A DNA stretch of 6,622 nucleotides from Alphaproteobacteria bacterium (GCA_030830465.1 JAURMY010000030.1:1-6622); one strand, 5' to 3'. Counted from the stretch's first letter, positions 1 to 6,622 are shown. Numbers and translations are program-made. The notes: generated from the letters alone by a model not told the origin.

Positions 1-360
1 CACGCCAAATCCGGTGCCGGCGATCCCAAAACCCACCAGAACTTCCAGAAACTGATGCGCCCCGGGGGTCACGGCGAAACTGGAAAGGATCAGGCCGATC
101 GCATAAAACAAACCACCCGCGATGATCGCGCGCCGGTCGCCGAACCGTTCGGCCAGTGCGCCGAAAATAGGCTGTCCGATGCCCCAGGCCAGATTCTGAA
201 TCGCAATCGCCATCGAAAAATCCGACCTGAGCCAGCCAAATTCCGTGGCAATCGGTATCTGAAACACGCCGAACGAGGCGCGGATGGCAAAACCCATCAT
301 GATGATGATACATCCCCCGACCAGAACCGGGGTGAACAACGGGATGCGGGTGCTTGACAT
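1..360 (-). CDS. MFS transporter, N-terminal part (cut by window edge)
   Basis: This is the start of a secondary transporter of the major facilitator superfamily, an inner-membrane protein. The first 120 residues are visible, from the ATG at 360-358; the rest lies before base 1. I read hydrophobic segments at about residues 8-28, 46-66, 77-97 and 104-120, which fits the first four of twelve helices. The loop between helices 2 and 3 carries the MFS motif A, GALAERFGDRR (67-77), with Glu71 where many members have Asp. The stretch GFAIRASFGVFQIPIATEFGW (from residue 23) resembles the monocarboxylate or oxalate/formate-antiporter-like branch, but the substrate cannot be read from this part. The ribosome binding site is weak (GGA about 8 bases upstream). 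The gene is divergent from zapE across a 120-base gap. The MFS assignment is firm; the subfamily is a guess. Confidence 0.88.
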   Translation of the reverse strand, partial: MSSTRIPLFTPVLVGGCIIIMMGFAIRASFGVFQIPIATEFGWLRSDFSMAIAIQNLAWGIGQPIFGALAERFGDRRAIIAGGLFYAIGLILSSFAVTPGAHQFLEVLVGFGIAGTGFGV

Positions 361-420
361 GAGGGTTTCCGTTTGATTTCAGGGCGCGACGCTGAACCAT
401 TTCAGAGGTAAGGTCAAAGC

Positions 421-426
421 GATAAT
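421..426 (+). promoter_or_regulatory. Possible -10 box for zapE
   Basis: GATAAT matches the sigma-70 -10 consensus at five of six positions and lies 54 bases before the zapE ATG. No good -35 box sits at the right distance upstream. If it is used, transcription would start near 433, inside the first arm of the inverted repeat at 429-458, which would favour a DNA operator over an RNA hairpin. This is a weak single-box call. Confidence 0.25.
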
Positions 427-428
427 GA

Positions 429-458
429 CCTGTCCGGCCCCTCTGTTTTCCGGACAGG
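429..458. repeat. Perfect 9-bp inverted repeat in the divergent MFS/zapE intergenic region
   Basis: The arms CCTGTCCGG (429-437) and CCGGACAGG (450-458) are exact reverse complements separated by 12 bases. The second arm ends 22 bases before the zapE ATG. No run of T follows on either strand, so it does not look like an intrinsic terminator. It could be an operator for a dimeric regulator acting on one or both divergent genes, or a hairpin in the zapE leader. The sequence shows only the symmetry; any function is inference. Confidence 0.5.
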
Positions 459-480
459 CCGCCCCGATCAACAGGACCCC

Positions 481-1569
481 ATGCCCGACGACCTGATCTC
501 TCTTTACGATGCCAAGGTGACGACCGGTCAGCTGAAAAGCGACCGCGCCCAGGTGGAGGTCGTAAAGGCCCTTGAAGCATTGCGCGGCTGGCTGCAGGAC
601 AGCTCGCTTCGGCGCAACCGGTTGCTGGGCAATCTGTTTCAGCGCAAGCCGGCTGATCCTGCGCGGGGGGTGTATATCTGGGGCGGGGTGGGTGCGGGGA
701 AATCCATGCTGATGGACCTGTTCTTTGCCCATACGGATATCGACCGCAAGAAGCGCGTGCATTTTCATGCCTTCATGCAGGAAATCCACACGGCCCTATA
801 TGAGCAGCGCAAAGCCGGAACCGCCGATCCGCTGGCGCCCGTTGCGGCGGCAGTGGCCGCCGAAGCCCGGCTTTTGTGTTTTGACGAAATGCAGATCAAC
901 GACATCACCGATGCCATGCTTGTGGGCAGGTTGTTTGAAGCGCTGCTGGCGCAGGGTGTGGTGATCGTGACCACGTCAAACCGCCGGCCGGATGATCTTT
1001 ATCTGAACGGCCTGAACCGCCAGTTGTTTCTGCCGTTCATCGCCTTGATCAAGGACCGCATGGACATATTGCATCTGAAAAGCGCTGCGGATTACCGCCA
1101 GGACAGGTTGCGTGGGCAGCAAACCTATTTCACGCCCGACAACGCGGCGGCGACGACCGCGATCAACAGGATATGGCAGGACCTGACGGAGGGCGGCGAA
1201 CAGAAACTGACCTTGCAGGTGAAATCGCGCAAACTGATCCTGCCAAGATATTGCAACGGCGTGGCGCGTGCCGATTTTGCCGATCTCTGCGGGCGGGCAT
1301 TGGGGCCGGGTGATTTTCTGGCGCTGGCGGGCGCGGTCCGCCTTTTGGTGCTTGAAAACATTCCGGTCCTAAGCCGCGCGCGCAACAATGAAGCAAAACG
1401 CTTTGTCATTCTGATTGACGCGCTTTACGAGGCGAAATGCCAACTGATTTGCTCTGCTGAAGCTGAACCCGAAGCCCTGTACCCCGAGGGCGCTGAATCC
1501 TTTGAATTTCAGCGCACCGCCTCGCGCCTGCGCGAAATGCAATCGGCCGACTGGGCGGCGCAAGACTGA
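481..1569 (+). CDS. zapE: ZapE/AFG1-like P-loop ATPase
   Basis: This is a 362-residue AAA+-type ATPase of the AFG1/ZapE family, a usual length for bacterial members. In E. coli, ZapE associates with the division ring and affects Z-ring stability; mitochondrial AFG1 (LACE1) takes part in turnover of membrane respiratory proteins. Visible motifs are Walker A GGVGAGKS (68-75, Lys74), Walker B LLCFDE (131-136, Asp135 and Glu136), a sensor-1-like TTSN (164-167) followed by RRPDDLY (168-174) with candidate arginine fingers, and the family segments HFHAFMQEIH (94-103) and NNEAKRFVILIDALYE (302-317). There is no signal peptide or membrane segment, so it is probably cytoplasmic or peripheral on the membrane. 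The ATG at 481 has an AGGA at 473-476, 4 bases upstream, which is close but usable, and the N terminus matches the family. It is the only plus-strand gene here and ends 2 bases from the convergent mltB. No key residue is missing. Confidence 0.93.
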   Translation: MPDDLISLYDAKVTTGQLKSDRAQVEVVKALEALRGWLQDSSLRRNRLLGNLFQRKPADPARGVYIWGGVGAGKSMLMDLFFAHTDIDRKKRVHFHAFMQEIHTALYEQRKAGTADPLAPVAAAVAAEARLLCFDEMQINDITDAMLVGRLFEALLAQGVVIVTTSNRRPDDLYLNGLNRQLFLPFIALIKDRMDILHLKSAADYRQDRLRGQQTYFTPDNAAATTAINRIWQDLTEGGEQKLTLQVKSRKLILPRYCNGVARADFADLCGRALGPGDFLALAGAVRLLVLENIPVLSRARNNEAKRFVILIDALYEAKCQLICSAEAEPEALYPEGAESFEFQRTASRLREMQSADWAAQD

Positions 1570-1571
1570 TA

Positions 1572-2846
1572 TCACCGCTGTTTCAGCAAATCCAGCAGGT
1601 CGGTTGAGGCATATCCGTCCGGCGTCAGCCCCAACGAGGCCTGAAACGCCCGGATCGCCGCAATGGTCATCGGCCCGACGATGCCATCCACTTTTTCGGT
1701 GTCAAAACCTTTGCGCGTCAGCAGCGCCTGCATTTCTTTTTTCTGGGTAAAGGACAGCGCCTTGTCACCGCGCGGCCAGGCGGTCTTGAATTCGTCCCCG
1801 CCCATGATCCGGTCGCCCAGATGACCCACAGCGATCACATAGGCATCCGCGGTGTTATAGGTTTCAATCACATGGAAGTTCTTGAAGATGATGAAGGCCA
1901 CCCCTTGCGACCCGGCAGGCAACAGGATCGAGGATGTGCCATAGTCCGGCAGCTTCTGGCCATTGATCGTGGTAACGCCCAGCGCCCGCCACTGTGGCAC
2001 GGATTTCTTGACCCGTTCACCGGCCAGACTGAAATCGAATTTGGCCGGAAGTTTGACCTCCATCCCCCAGGGTTGGCCTTTGACCCAACCGTGTTTGGCC
2101 AGGTAATTCGCCGTAGATGCCAGCGCATCTGCCGGGTCATCCGACCAGATGTCGCGCTTGCCGTCCCCGCGCAGGTCCTGTGCATAGGCGACATAGCTGG
2201 TGGGAATGAACTGGGTATGGCCCATCGCGCCGGCCCAGGATCCGGTCATGTTGTCCGGGGTCACATCGCCCGACTGGATGATCCCAAGGGCCGCGATCAA
2301 CTGGGCCTCAAAAAAGGATTTGCGCCGCCCGTCAAAGGCCAGGGTGGCCAGCGCCTCGATCATGTGGATATCGCCCATATGGGTGCCATAGGCGCTTTCC
2401 AGACCCCAAATCGCCAGAACAACCTTGGCATCAACGCCATAGCGCTTTTCGATCCGCGCCATCAGCGCCCGGTTCTTGCGATAGGCGGCCTGCCCGTTCT
2501 TCACCCGTTCAGCAGAGGTGGCCGTGTCCAGATAATCCCATATCTGCTTGGTGAACTCGCTTTGATTTCGGTCCTTTTCGACCACATATTCGTTATACTG
2601 CACGCCGCGAAAGGCGCGGTCGTAAACCGAAGCGGAAATACCGCGTGCCAGGGCTTTGGCCCGAAACGCCTTGATCCAATACTCAAACCGCGCATTTGAC
2701 GTGGCCACGCGAACCTCAGCGGGCGCCGCCGTTTCCGGGCGGGGTTTGGGGCGGAAATCCAAGGTCAGAACATCGCCCGAGGCCTGCACCAGACCGGCCA
2801 GAAAAACCGTAAAGACAAGGCAGACCGATCCTGCGAACCATTTCAT
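1572..2846 (-). CDS. mltB: Secreted MltB-type lytic murein transglycosylase (GH103) with peptidoglycan-binding domain
   Basis: This 424-residue periplasmic enzyme should cleave the MurNAc-GlcNAc bond of peptidoglycan, leaving 1,6-anhydroMurNAc ends. Residues 1-22 form a Sec signal peptide with a hydrophobic core at about 3-20 and likely cleavage after VQA (20-22). No lipobox is present; Cys9 lies within the hydrophobic core in the wrong context. The protein is therefore probably soluble, unlike the E. coli lipoprotein MltB. An SLT_2 domain covers about 51-350, with catalytic Glu150 in WGLESAYG (147-154) and the family block GAMGHTQFIPTSY (206-218). Residues about 364-424 form a PG_binding_1 domain containing VDGIVGPMT (386-394). 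I chose the ATG at 2846-2844 because the signal peptide begins there and an AGGAG sits 6 bases upstream; an ATG at 2930 would add 28 residues rich in charge before the signal. It may be co-transcribed with rnr. The symbol is by family; the exact paralogue is uncertain. Confidence 0.92.
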   Translation of the reverse strand: MKWFAGSVCLVFTVFLAGLVQASGDVLTLDFRPKPRPETAAPAEVRVATSNARFEYWIKAFRAKALARGISASVYDRAFRGVQYNEYVVEKDRNQSEFTKQIWDYLDTATSAERVKNGQAAYRKNRALMARIEKRYGVDAKVVLAIWGLESAYGTHMGDIHMIEALATLAFDGRRKSFFEAQLIAALGIIQSGDVTPDNMTGSWAGAMGHTQFIPTSYVAYAQDLRGDGKRDIWSDDPADALASTANYLAKHGWVKGQPWGMEVKLPAKFDFSLAGERVKKSVPQWRALGVTTINGQKLPDYGTSSILLPAGSQGVAFIIFKNFHVIETYNTADAYVIAVGHLGDRIMGGDEFKTAWPRGDKALSFTQKKEMQALLTRKGFDTEKVDGIVGPMTIAAIRAFQASLGLTPDGYASTDLLDLLKQR

Positions 2847-2852
2847 CAACTT

Positions 2853-2857
2853 CTCCT
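2853..2857 (-). promoter_or_regulatory. Ribosome binding site that fixes the mltB start
   Basis: AGGAG on the minus strand, with a 6-base gap to the ATG at 2846. It is the best Shine-Dalgarno match near this gene and supports starting at the signal peptide, not at the in-frame ATG at 2930. Confidence 0.75.
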
Positions 2858-2877
2858 GCTCGTCTTGTTTTCCAGTC

Positions 2878-2905
2878 AGTTTACAGGGAAATCGCCGCCA
2901 CACAA
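2878..2905 (-). promoter_or_regulatory. Possible weak promoter for mltB
   Basis: On the minus strand, TTGTGT (2905-2900) and TAAACT (2883-2878) are 16 bases apart, giving three of six matches to the -35 and four of six to the -10 consensus. The pair lies 32 bases before the mltB ATG. It would let mltB be transcribed independently of rnr, but matches this weak are common by chance. Confidence 0.22.
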
Positions 2906-2922
2906 AGCGTTTGCTGAACCGG

Positions 2923-2942
2923 ATCGGCAAGGGCTTGCCGAT
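2923..2942 (-). terminator. Strong hairpin just after the rnr stop; candidate 3' end, no U-run
   Basis: ATCGGCAAG (2923-2931) and CTTGCCGAT (2934-2942) are exact reverse complements around a 2-base centre; as RNA this would fold as an 8-bp stem with a 4-base loop. On the minus strand it begins 3 bases after the rnr TGA (2948-2946). What follows is CCGGTTCAGC, with no U-run, so it is not a classic intrinsic terminator. It could be an attenuating or 3'-end-stabilising hairpin between rnr and mltB. The stem is plain; the role is inferred. Confidence 0.4.
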
Positions 2943-2945
2943 GGA

Positions 2946-5207
2946 TCAATCCTTGGTTTTGCGCCGCCTTGCGACGGTGCGTTCCTTCCGCTTCTTGATC
3001 CGGTGCGCCGAGATTTTCCGCCCGCGCGCGCCACCAGCACCACGCCCGCTGCCGCGCGGCATCGGTTTGCCTTCTACCGCCAACAGTTCGAACATCAGCC
3101 CGCCGGTCACAGGCACCGCCTCGGCCAGCCGGACAGTCACCGGTTGCCCCAGCTTCAGAACCAGACGCGACTGTTCGCCGGTCAAGGTTTGCGCCGCCTC
3201 GTCATGGTGGAAATATTCCCGCCCCAAAGTGGATATGGGAATCAGCCCGTCGGCACCGGTTTCATGCAACCGCACGAACAGGCCGAATCGGGCGATGCCG
3301 GAAATCTTGCCCTCAAACTCATTGCCGACCCGTTCTGACAAATAAGAAGCCAGATACCGGTCATTGGTGTCCCGCTCGGCCATCATCGAGCGCCGCTCGG
3401 CCTGGGAAATCAGGTCGCCGGTATCGGCAAGCCGTTCGATATCCATTTCCGAAAGGCCGTCCTCGCCCCAGCCATGCGCTGAAATCAGCGCGCGATGCAC
3501 GATCAAATCGGCATAGCGCCGGATCGGTGAGGTGAAATGGGCATAGCGCCGCAAGCTCAGCCCGAAATGGCCGAAATTCTGTGGCGCGTAATAGGCCTGC
3601 GTCATCGACCGCAGCACCGACATATTGATGATCTCGGCGTTTTCCGTCCCCGCCGCGGCATCCAGCAGGCGGTTGAAATGCGCGGTCTTCAGAACCTGCC
3701 CCTTGGCCAGCACCAAACCCGCCGCCTGCGCGACATCCCGAAGCCCTTCCAGTTTTTCCGGCGCCGGCTCTTCATGCACCCGGTACAGAAACGGCCGGCG
3801 TTTGGCCTCCAGCGTTTCAGCCGCGCAGACATTGGCGAGGATCATGAACTCCTCGATCAGCTTATGCGCATCAAACCGGTCGCGGAAGGCCACCGAGGTG
3901 ACATGCCCGTCATCCGACAGCACGATCTTGCGTTCCGGCAGGTCCAGATGCAGGGGCTGGCGGTTGTCGCGTTCTTTGCTGAGGGCGGCATAGGCCTCGT
4001 ACAAGGGGGCAATCACATCGGCGACAAGCGGGGCCGTCACCGCATCAGGCTTGCCGTCCCGCGCCGCCTGAACCTGTTCATAGCTCAACGATGCCTTGGA
4101 ATGCATCAGGCTGCGGGTGAAGCTGTGGCCGATCTTTGCGCCCCGCGCGTTCACCACCATCCGCACCGCCAGACAGGCCCGGTCCACATTGCCGTGCAGC
4201 GAACACAGGTTGCCCGACAGGTTGTCCGGCAGCATCGGCACCACCCGATCCGGGAAATAGGTCGAGTTGCCCCGCAGCCGCGCCTCGCGGTCAAGACGGG
4301 AACCGGGGGTCACATAATGCGCCACATCGGCAATCGCGACCCAGATCACAAAACCGCCTTCGTTGGCGGGATCGCTGTCGCGCGCCGCATAAACCGCATC
4401 GTCCCGGTCGCGGGCATCGGCAGGGTCGATGGTGATCAGGGGCAGTTTGGTCAGGTCTTCGCGGCGGCCCAGCGCGATGTCATCGGCAGCCTCGGCCTCG
4501 GCCAGAACATCATCGGGAAAACTGTCAGGGATGCCGTGGGTGTGAATGGCATAAAGCGACACCATCCTGGGCGCCATCGGATCGCCCAAACGGTTGACGA
4601 TCTTGGCACGCGGCAGGCCCATGCGCCCCTTCGGGCCGGTTTGCTCGGCCTCCACCAGTTCTCCGTCGCGCGCGCCGTTTTCCTCGCCGTCGGGCACAAA
4701 CCACTCGCGGTCCGATTTCTTGTCAATCGGCACCACGCGCGCGCCTTCGGAACCCTTGCGGAACAGCCCCAGGATCTTGGCCGGACCGGTGCCGATCCGC
4801 CGGATCAACCGGCCTTCGTGGCTGTGATCCAGATCGGGGGTTGCCGACGGCCGCACCAGAACCCGGTCGCCCGCCGCCAAAGCCGGATCGCCTTTTTTCG
4901 GCACCAGCAGAACCCGAGGTGCGGCTCCTTTGCCTTTCCAGTCCATCGGCACGGCAAACAGGTCGCCCTCTGCATCCGGCTTTGCCACCACAAGAACCGC
5001 CACCGGCGGCAGGTCGGATGTGTCCGAAAAGCTGCGCTTGCGCTTTTCTAGATGGCCTTCGGCCGTCAGTTCTTTCAGCATCCGCTTCAGGTCAATGCGC
5101 GCGGCACCTTTGATGCCAAAAGCCTTCGCGATATCGCGCTTGTTGGTGCGGGTCGGGTTTTCTTCGATAAAGCGCAGAAGATCCGCTTTGGTCGGGAGCG
5201 TTTTCAT
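2946..5207 (-). CDS. rnr: Ribonuclease R (3'-5' exoribonuclease)
   Basis: This 753-residue hydrolytic 3'-5' exoribonuclease of the RNB (RNase II/R) family degrades structured RNA processively in the cytoplasm. In studied bacteria it acts in rRNA and mRNA turnover and trans-translation quality control. The order is: an N-terminal winged-helix segment (about 1-56), cold-shock-like RNA-binding domains (about 65-245), the RNB catalytic core (about 250-580), an S1 domain (about 628-712), and a basic tail (717-753) very rich in Lys, Arg and Gly. The catalytic aspartates are in DPADARDRDDA: Asp261, Asp267, Asp269 and Asp270, matching RNase II Asp201, 207, 209 and 210. The family signature HFTSPIRRYADLIVHR is at 557-572. 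The winged helix and basic tail favour RNase R over RNase II. The ATG at 5207 has AAGG 7 bases upstream and gives a full winged helix. It follows the DUF2064 gene by 44 bases and precedes mltB by 99. All key residues are intact. Confidence 0.96.
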   Translation of the reverse strand: MKTLPTKADLLRFIEENPTRTNKRDIAKAFGIKGAARIDLKRMLKELTAEGHLEKRKRSFSDTSDLPPVAVLVVAKPDAEGDLFAVPMDWKGKGAAPRVLLVPKKGDPALAAGDRVLVRPSATPDLDHSHEGRLIRRIGTGPAKILGLFRKGSEGARVVPIDKKSDREWFVPDGEENGARDGELVEAEQTGPKGRMGLPRAKIVNRLGDPMAPRMVSLYAIHTHGIPDSFPDDVLAEAEAADDIALGRREDLTKLPLITIDPADARDRDDAVYAARDSDPANEGGFVIWVAIADVAHYVTPGSRLDREARLRGNSTYFPDRVVPMLPDNLSGNLCSLHGNVDRACLAVRMVVNARGAKIGHSFTRSLMHSKASLSYEQVQAARDGKPDAVTAPLVADVIAPLYEAYAALSKERDNRQPLHLDLPERKIVLSDDGHVTSVAFRDRFDAHKLIEEFMILANVCAAETLEAKRRPFLYRVHEEPAPEKLEGLRDVAQAAGLVLAKGQVLKTAHFNRLLDAAAGTENAEIINMSVLRSMTQAYYAPQNFGHFGLSLRRYAHFTSPIRRYADLIVHRALISAHGWGEDGLSEMDIERLADTGDLISQAERRSMMAERDTNDRYLASYLSERVGNEFEGKISGIARFGLFVRLHETGADGLIPISTLGREYFHHDEAAQTLTGEQSRLVLKLGQPVTVRLAEAVPVTGGLMFELLAVEGKPMPRGSGRGAGGARGRKISAHRIKKRKERTVARRRKTKD

Positions 5208-5251
5208 GGCCGAGCCTTAGCATGCCCGAACAGGATCGTCATGTTGAAACG

Positions 5252-5824
5252 TCACACATGTCGGGGCGGCAGATCGGCCGCTGTGTCCACGTCCCGCAAT
5301 CGATCAATCAGGGCCACGCTCAGCCCCGGCAAGCTCTTTACCGTATCCGAAAGCGCATGGCTGGTTGACCAGCGTACCCCGCTGAACATCGCCTTTGGCG
5401 CGGGTTTCTGACGTTTCAACCCCATCAGCCAATATCCGCCATCCACTGCCGGACCAAATACCGCCTGATGATCGCCAAGCGCCTTGAAAGCCGCCGCAAT
5501 ATGCGCGCGGCGGATACCGGGAATATCCGCGCCGATCACCACCACCGGCCCGGACGGCAAATCACGGAGTATCCGTCCCATCCGGTCGCCAAGATCACCT
5601 GTTCCCTGCGGCATCCGCGCAATGTTCGGCGGCCAGAACGGCGCGTTTATGCGGGTATCCGGGGCCACCGCCAGAACCACCCGCCAACGCCGGTCTGCCG
5701 CCAGTCGCAGGATCAGGGCCCGGCTTTGATGGCGAAACCACCAGGCGGCCCTGACCATCCCCAAGTCCCGCCCCAGCCGGGTTTTCACCCGCCCCGCAAC
5801 CGGTTCCTTGACCATGATGACCAC
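5252..5824 (-). CDS. DUF2064/TIGR04282-family glycosyltransferase-like protein
   Basis: This protein of about 190 residues has a GT-A (nucleotide-sugar transferase-like) fold and is probably cytoplasmic. Counting from the GTG at 5824, I see the N-terminal strand and loop VVIMVKEPVAGRVKTRLG (1-18), typical of this family; PQGTGDLGDRM (72-82); the acidic GADIPG (98-103), probably a metal/nucleotide site; GPAVDGGYWLMGL (124-136); and DVDT (178-181). The family is named for arsenosugar biosynthesis, but many members occur without arsenic genes, and none are visible here, so the substrate is unknown. The start is uncertain: GTG 5824 keeps the first strand, has AGG about 7 bases upstream and leaves 7 bases after dapE; ATG 5815 cuts into that strand; ATG 5866 would overlap dapE by 35 bases. 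It is probably translationally linked to dapE and followed by rnr after 44 bases. The family is firm; function is open. Confidence 0.85.
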   Translation of the reverse strand: MVIMVKEPVAGRVKTRLGRDLGMVRAAWWFRHQSRALILRLAADRRWRVVLAVAPDTRINAPFWPPNIARMPQGTGDLGDRMGRILRDLPSGPVVVIGADIPGIRRAHIAAAFKALGDHQAVFGPAVDGGYWLMGLKRQKPAPKAMFSGVRWSTSHALSDTVKSLPGLSVALIDRLRDVDTAADLPPRHV

Positions 5825-5831
5825 TGTTGGC

Positions 5832-6622
5832 CTAGGCGCCAAAATATCCCCGCAGGACACGCGCATAGATCGCCTTAAGCTGATGGATCTGCTGAACCGG
5901 CACGCATTCATCCACCTGATGCATCGTCTTGCCGACCAGCCCGAATTCGACCACCGGACAATGATCCTTGATGAACCGCGCATCCGATGTGCCGCCCGAG
6001 GTCGACAGAACCGGTTTCACACCGGTTTCCGCGGTGACCGACGCCGCGATAAGGTCGGACAATTCGCCGGGGGCGGTCAGAAAACTTTCTCCTGACACCT
6101 GCACGCGCATGTCGATTTTCACGCCGGTTTCCGCCGCAACCCGCGCCGCTTCGCGATCCAGCCATTCCGTCAGGCCTGGCGCAGTGTGGCTGTCATTGAA
6201 CCGGATGTTGACCGTGGCGCGGCACTGGGCCGGGATCACATTATTGGCCTTGTTGCCGGTATCAATGGTCGTCACCGCCAGGGTTGACGCATCAAAATGG
6301 TCGGTGCCCTCGTCCAGAACATGGCTGGCCAGCCGGTCCATCAGCCGCGCCATCGGCGGCACCGGATTCAGCGCCCGGTGCGGATAGGCCGAATGCCCCT
6401 GCTTGCCTGTGACGGTAAAATAAGCGGTCATCGAGCCTCGCCGCCCGATCTTCATCATATCGCCCATCCGCTCGGGACAGGTCGGTTCCCCCACCAGACA
6501 ATGATCTATGGTTTCGCCTCTTGCCCGCATCCAATCCAGCAAGGCCACCGTACCGTCAGTCGCAATCCCTTCCTCGTCCCCGGTGATTGCCAGAACCACC
6601 GACCCGTCGGGCGGTGTTTGGC
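5832..6622 (-). CDS. dapE: Succinyl-diaminopimelate desuccinylase, C-terminal part (cut by window edge)
   Basis: This M20-family zinc peptidase hydrolyses N-succinyl-LL-diaminopimelate to LL-diaminopimelate and succinate, in the succinylase branch of lysine and meso-diaminopimelate (murein) synthesis. The reading frame is open from base 6622; about 263 residues are visible and roughly the first 120, including the first His and Asp zinc ligands, lie beyond the window. Visible residues match the Haemophilus enzyme: ITGDEEG at 6587-6567 (catalytic base Glu134 and ligand Glu135), GEPT at 6491-6480 (ligand Glu163), GHSAYPHR in the dimerisation region (near 6395-6372), [11 protein letters not shown] (near 6002-5970), and MHQVDE near 5924-5907 (ligand His349). 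The end GYFGA then TAG (5834-5832) is a normal family terminus. The downstream DUF2064 gene starts about 7 bases later, so the two are probably one operon. DapE fits better than ArgE or a general M20 peptidase because of these blocks. Confidence 0.94.
   Translation of the reverse strand, partial: QTPPDGSVVLAITGDEEGIATDGTVALLDWMRARGETIDHCLVGEPTCPERMGDMMKIGRRGSMTAYFTVTGKQGHSAYPHRALNPVPPMARLMDRLASHVLDEGTDHFDASTLAVTTIDTGNKANNVIPAQCRATVNIRFNDSHTAPGLTEWLDREAARVAAETGVKIDMRVQVSGESFLTAPGELSDLIAASVTAETGVKPVLSTSGGTSDARFIKDHCPVVEFGLVGKTMHQVDECVPVQQIHQLKAIYARVLRGYFGA

Noticed and set aside
55..357. A 100-codon plus-strand frame opposite the MFS gene
   Set aside because: Its product is highly charged with no domain, while the minus strand gives a clear transporter with motif A.
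379..789. A 136-codon minus-strand frame covering the MFS/zapE intergenic region and the start of zapE
   Set aside because: Most of it is antisense to zapE, including Walker A, and the product has no recognisable features. It does not justify a gene in the intergenic region.
1577..1587. Small hairpin GCTG-TTT-CAGC near the zapE/mltB junction as a terminator
   Set aside because: The stem is only 4 bp, it lies inside the mltB coding end, and no U-run follows on either strand.
1821..2699. A 292-codon open frame on the plus strand, opposite mltB
   Set aside because: The opposite strand encodes a clear lytic transglycosylase with signal peptide and catalytic Glu. The antisense product shows no domain and no good ribosome binding site.
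3537..5051. A 504-codon open frame on the plus strand, opposite rnr
   Set aside because: It lies wholly inside rnr, whose catalytic motifs are intact. Its product is full of His, Arg and Gln with no recognisable domain, as expected for an antisense frame of a GC-rich gene.
5832..6599. A complete short DapE-like gene starting at the GTG at 6599
   Set aside because: The frame stays open to 6622 and the GTG codes for a Val just before the ITGDEEG zinc-site block, so this is the middle of a longer dapE cut by the window edge.
1..6622. A previously undescribed defence, mobile or biosynthetic system
   Set aside because: All six genes belong to well-known families with intact motifs and normal lengths where complete. 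No repeat array, integrase, transposase, toxin-antitoxin pair or compositional break was visible.

Overview
This window looks like ordinary chromosomal DNA from an alphaproteobacterium, most likely of the Rhodobacterales/Roseobacter type. The reasons are its high GC content, tight gene packing, and the character of its ZapE, RNase R and DUF2064 proteins. That assignment is inferred from protein character alone; no rRNA or other marker gene is present. Six genes cover almost the whole window: four are complete and two are cut by the window edges. I found no mobile element, CRISPR array, tRNA or rRNA.

Layout, left to right. (1) 1-360, minus strand: the N-terminal 120 residues of a major facilitator superfamily transporter. 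(2) 361-480: a 120-base divergent intergenic region holding a perfect 9-bp inverted repeat (429-458). (3) 481-1569, plus strand: a ZapE/AFG1-like P-loop ATPase. (4) 1572-2846, minus strand: a secreted MltB-type lytic murein transglycosylase with a C-terminal peptidoglycan-binding domain, tail to tail with zapE and only 2 bases away. (5) 2847-2945: a 99-base spacer with a 9-bp perfect hairpin sequence 3 bases after the rnr stop, a weak promoter-like pair, and the mltB ribosome binding site. (6) 2946-5207, minus strand: RNase R, complete with its catalytic aspartates. (7) 5252-5824, minus strand: a small GT-A-fold glycosyltransferase-like protein (DUF2064/TIGR04282). (8) 5832-6622, minus strand: the C-terminal two thirds of DapE (succinyl-diaminopimelate desuccinylase).

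The minus-strand genes read in the order dapE, DUF2064 gene, rnr, mltB, with gaps of about 7, 44 and 99 bases. The first three are close enough to be one transcription unit. mltB may be read through from rnr or have its own promoter. DapE makes a diaminopimelate precursor used for lysine and for the murein cross-link, and MltB cleaves murein, so two of the four products touch the cell wall. RNase R degrades structured RNA and has no obvious link to that theme, so the cluster may simply be conserved housekeeping order.

I found no convincing previously undescribed system. The points most worth a second look are the two inverted repeats, the 2-base convergent junction without a visible terminator, the unclear start of the DUF2064 gene, and that gene's presence without any visible arsenic-metabolism partner.
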